A stretch of 16,373 nucleotides of DNA from Betaproteobacteria bacterium (GTDB lineage: Bacteria; Pseudomonadota; Gammaproteobacteria; Burkholderiales; Burkholderiaceae_C), in the NCBI GenBank assembly GCA_005882155.1, contig VBCQ01000378.1, positions 1 to 16,373 of the forward strand, in the 5' to 3' direction. A model generated the notes under the pieces. That model searched no databases, had not been told where the DNA came from, and was given only the letters and a program-made list of their open reading frames with translations. The position numbers and the translations under genes are program-made. Below, piece by piece: positions 7,176 through 12,667 of this stretch (the first letter of the stretch is position 1; each line of letters begins with the position of its first letter).

Positions 7176-8123
7176 CTATTCTTCACGGCCCGATAACTGA
7201 TCGCGATCAGTCGGGGCCGTGGCGTCGACCGCCCGCAGCGAGCGGCTCCTCGCCCAAGCGTAGGACGCGAGCGACTCGATTGCCGCGCGCTGCGCTGCAG
7301 TGAGCGGGCGCTCGGCCTGGACCATCGCGTCGACCTCGCGAGCGAACGGGCGGTCGGCGGTGCGCACGTACGCGAGCTGCGCCGCCTGCGCCATCGACTC
7401 GGGCATGAAGGCGATGCCGAAGTTGGAGCGAACGAAGGCCTGGATCCAGTCTTCGCGGGTCGAGCGCTGCACCACGTCGAGCTCGATGCCGCGCTCGAGC
7501 AGCTGCCGCTCGATGTAATGCGAGAACTCGCAGTCGGTTCGCACGCAGTAGTGCTCACGATGCAGCTCGGCGAGCGCGACCTCGGTGCGGCCGTTAAAGC
7601 GATGATCGTTGCCGATCGCGACCACGTAGTCCTCGCGGAACAGCGGCGCGGTCTTGAAGCGCTTGGCGATCTCGTAGGGCGAGCACATCAGGCCGATGTC
7701 GATGTCGCCGCGGTCGAGCGCGTCGGTCAGCGCCTCGAAGTTGCCATCGCGAAAGCTCAGCTCGATCGCGGCCTGAGAGTCCTGGCAGCTGCTGAAGCCG
7801 GGCAGCACGAGGTCGAAGTCGATCGTGCACATCACGCCCACGCGCACCGTTTCCTTCTGCTCGCGCGTCAGCCGCTTGGCCTGCTCGCGCGTGCTCTGCG
7901 CGGCATCGAAGATCTGCCGAAAGCTCGGCAGCATCGCGCGGCCGAGCTCGGTCAATTGCACGGAGCTCTTCGTGCGGTCGAACAGGCGCCCGCCTATCGC
8001 CTCTTCGAGGCGCTGGATCGCCTTGGTCAGCGCCGGCTGCGAGATGAATGCTCGCTCCGACGCGCGGGTGAAGTTCAGCGTCTCGGCCACCGCCAGGAAA
8101 TAGCGGATTTGGTATAGCTCCAT
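7176..8123 (-). CDS. LysR-family transcriptional regulator
   Basis: A 315-residue protein of typical LysR length. The N-terminal winged helix-turn-helix begins MELYQIRYFLAVAETLNFTR and includes ERAFISQPALTKAIQRLEE, GGRLFDRTKSSVQLTELG and a linker helix. The remaining two-thirds is a periplasmic-binding-protein-like effector domain (VRVGVMCTIDFDLVLPGF, DIDIGLMCSPY, GIAFMPESMA). LysR proteins usually control a divergent neighbour and themselves. The neighbour on plus here is the sigma-factor gene, with an inverted repeat between the two. The kinase gene lies 101 bases downstream on the same strand and could be read through. The effector molecule cannot be inferred. Confidence 0.93.
   Translation of the reverse strand: MELYQIRYFLAVAETLNFTRASERAFISQPALTKAIQRLEEAIGGRLFDRTKSSVQLTELGRAMLPSFRQIFDAAQSTREQAKRLTREQKETVRVGVMCTIDFDLVLPGFSSCQDSQAAIELSFRDGNFEALTDALDRGDIDIGLMCSPYEIAKRFKTAPLFREDYVVAIGNDHRFNGRTEVALAELHREHYCVRTDCEFSHYIERQLLERGIELDVVQRSTREDWIQAFVRSNFGIAFMPESMAQAAQLAYVRTADRPFAREVDAMVQAERPLTAAQRAAIESLASYAWARSRSLRAVDATAPTDRDQLSGREE
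7187..7218 (-). other. Long imperfect hairpin in the 3' end of the LysR gene
   Basis: A perfect 16-base palindrome, ACTGATCGCGATCAGT (7196-7211), is flanked by GGCCC and GGGGCC arms that extend the stem with a bulge. It covers the last codons of the LysR gene on the minus strand. It could slow or end transcription before the kinase gene, but there is no T-run, so the role is a guess. Confidence 0.35.
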
Positions 8124-8143
8124 CGATGGGTCTCCGGCGGCAG

Positions 8144-8162
8144 CGCGCTGATAACCAGCGCG
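8144..8162. promoter_or_regulatory. Inverted repeat in the LysR/sigma-factor divergent region
   Basis: CGCGCTG-ATAAC-CAGCGCG is a perfect 7-base inverted repeat with a 5-base spacer. It lies 21 bases upstream of the LysR start and about 60 bases before the sigma start at 8223. Size and place suit a LysR-type binding site, though the exact T-N11-A pattern is not clear. Confidence 0.4.
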
Positions 8163-8222
8163 GATCGCACGATGAATTCATGCCATTTCGAAAGCGTACT
8201 CGTTCTTCGTAGGCTTGGATCG

Positions 8223-8744
8223 ATGAACCCGCTCGGCCAGCAACTCGCTGCACTGCGGCCGGCGTTGCTGCAGATCGCGCGCCAGCGGCTGTGTAACGAC
8301 GCATGGGCCGACGACGCTGTCTCGGAGACGCTGCTCGCCGCGATCGAAAAGCCTCCGGCACTCGGCCCTCGCAGCACGCTGCACAGCCAACTGCTGGGCA
8401 TTCTTCAGCGCAAGCTCGCCGAGCAGATGCGCCGCGATCGCAACGAAGCTCATGCGCGCTTCGACGACGATCGCAGCCTCGTCGAAGGGCCGCTTCGATG
8501 GGGCGACCCGGAGCAGCAGCTGATGCAGCATCAGTTCTTCGCTCGCCTTGCGCGCTGCTTGCGCGAGCTGCCGCCGCAACAGTGCCGCGCCTTCGTGCTT
8601 CACACGGCGAACGGGCTCGATACCGACGAGATTTGCGGCGAGCTCGGCGTGACGGCAAATCATTTGTCGGTGCTGCTGCACCGCGCCCGCGCGCGCTTGC
8701 GCAACTCAATGCTGCGACATGGGTTGATGCCCGCCATGCTTTAA
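8223..8744 (+). CDS. Short ECF-like RNA polymerase sigma factor
   Basis: A 173-residue sigma-70 family protein. Region 2 is seen in ARQRLCNDAWADDAVSETLLA and LHSQLLGILQRKLAEQMRRD. Region 4 carries the helix-turn-helix LDTDEICGELGVTANHLSVL followed by LHRARARLRNSM. It has no C-terminal extension (SnoaL or TPR) of the long ECF groups. It resembles the compact group typified by the ILKHKI-type region 2 and TDEICxELGxTxxNLxVLLHRAR. No zinc-finger anti-sigma gene is adjacent; the next gene, 35 bases on, is a DGPF/YCII-domain protein. An in-frame ATG at 8172 would add 17 residues of no clear character; ATG 8223, after CTTGGATCG, fits the family better. Confidence 0.85.
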   Translation: MNPLGQQLAALRPALLQIARQRLCNDAWADDAVSETLLAAIEKPPALGPRSTLHSQLLGILQRKLAEQMRRDRNEAHARFDDDRSLVEGPLRWGDPEQQLMQHQFFARLARCLRELPPQQCRAFVLHTANGLDTDEICGELGVTANHLSVLLHRARARLRNSMLRHGLMPAML

Positions 8745-8779
8745 TTTCGGCGCCTCCACTTGACGAGCCCAGAGTCGCC

Positions 8780-9151
8780 ATGCCCTACATGCTGCTGATG
8801 ATCGAGCCGACCGAGCAACGGCTCACCCGCACCGAGTCCGAAGGCCGTGCCGTTTACGACCGCATGGTTCGCTTCGGCGAGAGCCTCAAAGAGCGCGGGT
8901 TGCTGATCGCCAGCGAATCGCTGAGCTCGCACGCCAGCGCGGCGCGGGTGCAGAAGCGAGGAGGGCAACCGAAGATCGTCGATGGTCCGTTCTCGGAAGC
9001 GAAGGAAATGGTCGGCGGATTTTTTCTGGTCGATTGCAAGACCCGCGAAGAAGCCGTCGCCCTTGCCGCGCAATGCCCGGCTGCCGAGTGGTGCACGGTC
9101 GAAGTGCGCGGACTCGCGCCGTGCTTCGAGGACGCGTTGAACGCGCAGTAG
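8780..9151 (+). CDS. YCII-related (DGPF-domain) protein
   Basis: A 123-residue soluble protein of the YCII-like dimeric alpha/beta-barrel family. It has the starting pattern MPYMLLMIEP, the central VDGPFSEAKEMVGGFFLVDC that names the DGPF domain, and KTREEAVALAAQCP. The biochemical role of DGPF proteins is not established. They are best known for lying beside ECF sigma factor genes, as here (sigma gene 35 bases upstream). The start ATG 8780 matches the conserved N-terminus; the ribosome binding site is weak. Confidence 0.9.
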   Translation: MPYMLLMIEPTEQRLTRTESEGRAVYDRMVRFGESLKERGLLIASESLSSHASAARVQKRGGQPKIVDGPFSEAKEMVGGFFLVDCKTREEAVALAAQCPAAEWCTVEVRGLAPCFEDALNAQ

Positions 9152-9186
9152 GCCGCAGGGATTTCCCCCGACACGCGGCTTGTCGA

Positions 9187-9564
9187 TTTCGCAACACCTG
9201 GAATCCTTTCGACAAGAAGGATCCGAACGTGAAGGGCAGCTACTCCGGCCCGGCCAACGGCCCCGGCGCAGCGTATGCGTTCGACGGCAAGGAAGTCGGC
9301 ACGGGCACCATCCGCATCGTCGAGTCTTCGGCGCCGCGCAAAGTGACGATGCAGCTCGATATGCAGAAGCCCATCGAAGGCCACAACACCGTCGAGTTCA
9401 CGCTGACCCCGCGCGGAGATGCCACCGAAGTCACCTGGGCAATGCGCGGCTCGAGCCCGTACATCGCGAAGCTGATGGGCGTGTTCGTCAACATGGACCG
9501 CATGATCGGCCAGCACTTCGAGACGGGTCTCGCCGATCTGAAGAGCCTGGCCGAACGCGCCTGA
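9187..9564 (+). pseudogene. SRPBCC (polyketide cyclase/START-like) gene lacking its 5' end
   Basis: From about 9190 the frame reads RNTWNPFDKKDPNVKGSYSG, then GPGAAYAFDGKEVGTGTIRI, FTLTPRGDATEVTWAMRG and FVNMDRMIGQHFETGLADLK, ending at TGA 9562. This is the C-terminal two-thirds of a polyketide_cyc2/SRPBCC protein. Members I know begin with a membrane or signal segment and the first strand and helix, some 50 residues before the WNPF motif. Here only 40 bases separate that motif from the stop of the DGPF gene, and the frame continues upstream only as nonsense overlapping that gene. No good start codon or ribosome binding site is present. A deletion fused the remnant to upstream sequence. The product, if any, would lack part of the ligand-binding fold. 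The stop is 7 bases from the convergent GNAT stop. Confidence 0.75.
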
Positions 9565-9571
9565 GATATCA

Positions 9572-10084
9572 CTATTCGGCGCGCAGTGAGTGCCGATACT
9601 GCAGCGTCAGCCCGCCCATGAAATCGATCTTGCCGTCGAGCGTTGCACCCAGGCGCTGGGCCAAGGCGATCGACCGCATGTTGTCGGGGCGAATCAGGCT
9701 GATGAGATCGCCCACCGCCAGGCGCTCCCGTCCGTAGGCGATCGCCGCTGCGGTGGCTTCATACGCGAAGCCGCGGCCCCATGCGTCGCGCGCCAGCAGC
9801 CAGCCGACCTCGCAAGCCGGCCAGCCATGCGGATTCAGGAAACCGGCACGCCCGATCAGCCGACCGCTGGACAGCTCCTCGATCGCCCACATGCCGTAGC
9901 CGTGCAAGACCCATTCGCCGAGAAACAGCGCCATCTGCCGCCACGCCACGGTCGCGTCGACCGGCCCGCCGGAGCCGATGTAGCGCATGACCTCCTCGTC
10001 GGCGCAGATGTCGGCGTAGGCGTCGAGGTCGGCCTCGCGGAACATGCGAAGCCGAAGGCGAGGGGTCGTGACGGTGTGAATCAT
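9572..10084 (-). CDS. GNAT-family N-acetyltransferase (RimJ/RimL-like)
   Basis: A 170-residue acyl-CoA-dependent acetyltransferase. Features are the opening VTTPRLRLRMFREADLDAYA, MWAIEE, LIGRAGF, EVGWLLARDAWGRGFAYEAT (the Q/RxxGxG/A acetyl-CoA loop seen as RDAWGRGFA), and the late LISLIRPDNMRSIALAQRLG segment. RimJ/RimL-like members acetylate protein N-termini or small amines; the substrate here is unknown. Its ATG at 10084 follows directly on the TAG of the SRPBCC gene with no intervening base. It is thus the third gene of the arsR operon and probably translationally coupled. Confidence 0.92.
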   Translation of the reverse strand: MIHTVTTPRLRLRMFREADLDAYADICADEEVMRYIGSGGPVDATVAWRQMALFLGEWVLHGYGMWAIEELSSGRLIGRAGFLNPHGWPACEVGWLLARDAWGRGFAYEATAAAIAYGRERLAVGDLISLIRPDNMRSIALAQRLGATLDGKIDFMGGLTLQYRHSLRAE

Positions 10085-10585
10085 CTACATCGTCTTGGCG
10101 AGGGCGACCAACTGGTCGAGCGTCGTGCCCCAACCGTCGTGGAACCCCATCGCGGCGTGCTGCTGGGTGTGCTGTTCGTCGCTGTGCATGACGAGCCCGG
10201 TGTACTTCGTGCCTCGCGCATGCGCCTCGAGCGAAATGACCGCGGTGAAGAAGAATGGAACGCAGGACGACGGTTGCGCCGCCGGCCGGTAGCCGGGCGC
10301 GAGGGCATTGGTCCAGACCAGCCGTTCGTTGGTGACGACGTCGAGGTAGCAGCCGAGGTTGGGAAACTCCTCGCCTTCCGGCGATCGCATCACCGTGCGA
10401 AAGATGCCGCCTGGCCGCAGGTCGATTTCGCAATCGACCGTTGTCCATGGCAGCGGCGTGAACCATTTCTTCAAGTGCTGCGGCGTGGTCCACGCGGCCC
10501 AAACGAGCTCTCTCGGGACGTCGACGATGCGCTCCAGCACGAGGTCGAGCTTGGGGTCGGGTAATGCGAGGTTCATTCGAGTCAT
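10085..10585 (-). CDS. SRPBCC/AHSA1-domain protein
   Basis: A 166-residue protein of the activator-of-Hsp90-ATPase-homology (AHSA1) START-like group. It shows LVLERIVDVPRELVWAAWTT, HLKKWFTPLPWT, DLRPGGIFRTVMRSPEG and a C-terminal helix with HDGWGTTLDQLVALA. Such proteins bind small hydrophobic ligands and are commonly paired with ArsR-type regulators. The start ATG at 10585 overlaps the arsR stop as ATGA and is preceded by AAGGAG at about 10 bases, so translation is coupled. An in-frame start 28 codons upstream (10669) would lie inside arsR and is not preferred. Confidence 0.92.
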   Translation of the reverse strand: MTRMNLALPDPKLDLVLERIVDVPRELVWAAWTTPQHLKKWFTPLPWTTVDCEIDLRPGGIFRTVMRSPEGEEFPNLGCYLDVVTNERLVWTNALAPGYRPAAQPSSCVPFFFTAVISLEAHARGTKYTGLVMHSDEQHTQQHAAMGFHDGWGTTLDQLVALAKTM

Positions 10586-10920
10586 CGCTTCTGCTCCTTC
10601 ATGTCCTTCAAGTAGGTTTCGAGTTGCTCTAAGCGGCGTTCCCAGCGGGTTCGCTGGCTCAGCATCCACTGTTCTGCCGTCTTCAGCGGCTGCGGCGCGA
10701 GCTGATAGGTCCGCACCCGGCCGGTCTTGCGCGAGCGGACCAGCCCGCAGTTTTCGAGCACGTCGAGATGCTGTGAAAAGGACGGCAGCGCCATCTCGAA
10801 CGGTTGCGCCAGCTCGCTCATCGCTGCCGGGCCGCTCGTCAGGCGCTCCAGCACGGCTCGCCGCGTCGGGTCCGCCAGGGCCTGAAAGACGCGATTGAGC
10901 TGGACCGATTGGTTAGGCAT
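10582..10920 (-). CDS. ArsR-family transcriptional regulator
   Basis: A 112-residue winged helix-turn-helix repressor. The fold is marked by FQALADPTRRAVLERLTSGP, MSELAQPFEMALPSFSQHLD (recognition helix) and VLENCGLVRSRKTGRVRTYQ (wing). It lacks the ELCVCDL cysteine motif of metal-sensing ArsR proteins, so it is more likely the type that travels with SRPBCC/AHSA1 genes. It heads a three-gene operon with SRPBCC and GNAT. Palindromic sequence covers its promoter and start codon, which suggests autorepression. The start ATG at 10920 has no upstream Shine-Dalgarno, consistent with a leaderless message. Confidence 0.94.
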   Translation of the reverse strand: MPNQSVQLNRVFQALADPTRRAVLERLTSGPAAMSELAQPFEMALPSFSQHLDVLENCGLVRSRKTGRVRTYQLAPQPLKTAEQWMLSQRTRWERRLEQLETYLKDMKEQKR

Positions 10921-10961
10921 CTGCCTAAGATAGTGCAGGCAGATACTTAGGTCAATGCCTG
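10913..10961. promoter_or_regulatory. Probable ArsR operator palindromes
   Basis: Overlapping dyads share a TGCCT/AGGCA core: TTAGGCA-TC-TGCCTAA (10913-10928) over the start codon, CCTAAG...CTTAGG (10924-10929 and 10946-10951) across the promoter, and CAGGCA...TGCCTG (10936-10941 and 10956-10961) around the -35. Binding there would block RNA polymerase, fitting autorepression by ArsR. Confidence 0.6.
10927..10955 (-). promoter_or_regulatory. Sigma-70-type promoter of the arsR operon (leaderless)
   Basis: On the minus strand TTGACC (10955-10950) and TATCTT (10932-10927) are separated by exactly 17 bases. Only six bases lie between the -10 hexamer and the arsR ATG, so transcription should begin at or next to the start codon. 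Confidence 0.7.
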
Positions 10962-11014
10962 ACTTTTGGAATTGTGCGGAAGGCCGAGCGGGATGGGGCC
11001 GCCGAAGTAGCGAC

Positions 11015-11608
11015 CTATCGGCTGGCCGGGCTGAACAAGGCCTGCAGCGCGACGTGCGTCGGCAGGTACAAGCCGATCGGGAAGGCCAGCATGGCCAGGG
11101 CCAGCCAAGCCAGCGGTGGCATGCGCTGCCGAAGCCTGGCCGGAACGCGAACCCAGTTGATGTTCTCGTCCTGCGGGGTCGTCACCGCGTAGCTGACAGG
11201 CAGCACGATCCACGCGAGCAGCGTCTGCGCGATCAGTGCTCGTCGGTCGTAGCCGAGCTCGTGCAGCATCCACAGCAAGACGACCGGAAGGACGACATGG
11301 AACAGCGATAGCGCGCGCAGGAAGCGCGGCTTGCGGGTGTCGAACATGTAGCCCGCGAGGTCGGTCATGCGCAAACCGAATAGCAGGCGGCCGAAATAGC
11401 TCGCGCTCCATACCAGCTCGGGCAGCAGGACTGCCAACGCCATCATGCTGGCCAACAAACTGCTGTGCAGCCACAACGCGATGCCCGTCGCGATCAGCGC
11501 GATGTCGGAGAACCAGAGAAAGTTCTTCCAGCCCCACCAGCGCACGTACGTCGGCAGGATCACCGCGAGCAACGCGCTGTAGGCGAGCTTGATCCAGAGC
11601 TCGATCAT
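11015..11608 (-). CDS. Conserved multi-pass inner-membrane protein, function unknown
   Basis: A 197-residue protein with about five or six predicted membrane helices, for example at residues 4-21, 30-47, 50-68, 98-116 and 168-187. Conserved-looking motifs between them are FLWFSDIAL, LELVW-like PELVWSASYFGRLLFG, MFDTRKPRFLRALSLFHV and PQDENINWVR. I recognise the pattern as one seen in hypothetical membrane proteins of Proteobacteria but know no assigned function. The His in SLFHV and the Asp/Arg cluster MFDTRKPR sit at membrane borders. It lies upstream of the arsR promoter on the same strand and appears to be a single-gene unit. The ribosome binding site is weak (GAGCGCGAC). Confidence 0.8.
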   Translation of the reverse strand: MIELWIKLAYSALLAVILPTYVRWWGWKNFLWFSDIALIATGIALWLHSSLLASMMALAVLLPELVWSASYFGRLLFGLRMTDLAGYMFDTRKPRFLRALSLFHVVLPVVLLWMLHELGYDRRALIAQTLLAWIVLPVSYAVTTPQDENINWVRVPARLRQRMPPLAWLALAMLAFPIGLYLPTHVALQALFSPASR

Positions 11609-11630
11609 GTCGCGCTCGGCGCGCCGCAGC

Positions 11631-11664
11631 GCGGGCAGGGCGCGGCGTGCCGAGCCCTGCCCGC
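11631..11664 (-). terminator. Strong stem-loop after the DUF6496 gene
   Basis: GCGGGCAGGGC (11631-11641) pairs perfectly with GCCCTGCCCGC (11654-11664) around a 12-base loop. It follows the DUF6496 stop by 17 bases on the minus strand, where a terminator would be expected. No T-run follows, so intrinsic termination is uncertain. Confidence 0.5.
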
Positions 11665-11681
11665 CGTCGAGGAAGAAATTC

Positions 11682-12188
11682 TCAGGCGCCGGCCTTATTG
11701 CGGGCGCGGGTCCGTGCGGCCTTCTCAGCCGCCGCCGAACGCTCGGCCGGCCCTTTGGTTCGCACTGCCTTGCGTGCGGCCGCTGACCGCTCGGTCGCAG
11801 TGCGCTCCTTGGCCGCGGACTTCGCTTGGCGCGCGAGCGCCGGCGTCGACGCGGCCGCTGTGCCTTCGCGCTTCAAGGCGGTCGTGATCGCGCGCGAGCG
11901 CTTGGGCGAAACCTTGGCATGCGGCTTCTCGCCTGCCTCGAGCGCGTGCTGAGCGCTGCGCCGGGTCTTCTCCGGCGCTTCGCCCTTGGCGGGCGGCGGC
12001 AGATCGACGCCGGCGCGACGCGCCTTCGACAGGCCGATCGCAATCGCTTGCGCAGCCGAGCGCGCGCCGTGCTTGCCTTTGCGGATGTGCTCGATTTCCT
12101 CGCGCACGAACTCGCCGGCCTGGGTCGTCGGCGCCTTGCCTTCGCGCTTGTCGCGCCGGGCTCGTTCGATGGTTTGTTTCTCAGGCAT
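11682..12188 (-). CDS. DUF6496-domain basic protein with histone-H1-like tail
   Basis: A 168-residue very basic protein. The N-terminal 70 residues match the DUF6496 pattern: MPEKQTIERARRDKREGK, TTQAGEFVREEIEHIRKGKH and AIAIGLSKARRAGVDLPPP. The remainder is rich in Ala, Lys and Arg with short repeats such as ERSAAARKA and ERSAAAEKA, resembling bacterial histone-H1-like proteins. DNA or RNA binding in the nucleoid is likely from composition only. The start at 12188 is chosen because GGAGG lies six bases before this ATG; an upstream in-frame ATG at 12242 lacks such a site and gives an unconserved extension. It is 93 bases after the dodecin stop on the same strand. Confidence 0.82.
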   Translation of the reverse strand: MPEKQTIERARRDKREGKAPTTQAGEFVREEIEHIRKGKHGARSAAQAIAIGLSKARRAGVDLPPPAKGEAPEKTRRSAQHALEAGEKPHAKVSPKRSRAITTALKREGTAAASTPALARQAKSAAKERTATERSAAARKAVRTKGPAERSAAAEKAARTRARNKAGA

Positions 12189-12281
12189 CGTGGGCCTCCA
12201 ATGGGCCATCGTCAGCAGACGGCCATCGAAGCAAGCGGGCAAGTGCTGTGCCGGCTTCGAGCGGACCGCTGCCGAGCGCCG

Positions 12282-12491
12282 TCAGCGCTTGCCTTCGAGC
12301 TGGAACGAGACCTTGGCGTTGATGCGGTAGCTGGTGATCTTGCCATTGTCGACCGCCGCTTCCAGGTCCTTGATGTAGATCGACTTCACGCCGTGCAGCG
12401 TCTCGGACGCCTGTGAAACGGCACTTTGCGCTGCGTCTTCCCAGCTCTTGCCGGACTCGGCGAGGATCTCAATCACTTTGAGCATTGCCAT
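12282..12491 (-). CDS. Dodecin-family flavin-binding protein
   Basis: A 69-residue protein with the dodecin pattern: VIEILAESGKSWEDAAQSAV, then LHGVKSIYIKDLEAAVDNGK, ITSYRINAKVSFQLE. Dodecins form hollow dodecamers that store or buffer flavins, with a Trp stacking on the isoalloxazine ring; the Trp in KSWEDA is in the expected place. Start at 12491 is chosen because GGAGAAACATC precedes it; the frame is open another 12 codons to 12527. Dodecins are often stress- or stationary-phase genes, and the neighbouring basic DUF6496 protein would suit that, but no shared promoter was identified. Confidence 0.92.
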   Translation of the reverse strand: MAMLKVIEILAESGKSWEDAAQSAVSQASETLHGVKSIYIKDLEAAVDNGKITSYRINAKVSFQLEGKR

Positions 12492-12627
12492 GATGTTTCT
12501 CCGATTGCAGGTTCCGTTGCCGCGCACGGCACGTCAGCCGCAGCGGGCGAGACCTGTTCCTGTCAATCTAGGCAAATGGAATGAAACAGCAAGCGAAGGG
12601 CTTTGAGCGCGACCACGCTGCTGTTCA

Positions 12628-12662
12628 CCGCCTCGAGGCGGCCAAAGTACCGCCTCGAGGCG
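12628..12662 (-). terminator. Twin palindromes after the lipoprotein gene
   Basis: CCGCCTCGAGGCGG (12628-12641) and CCGCCTCGAGGCG (12650-12662) are each self-complementary and are also complementary to each other around an 8-base loop. The structure starts 5 bases beyond the lipoprotein stop (minus strand). It can form either two short hairpins or one 13-pair stem. No T-run follows. Confidence 0.5.
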
Positions 12663-12667
12663 CGCGG

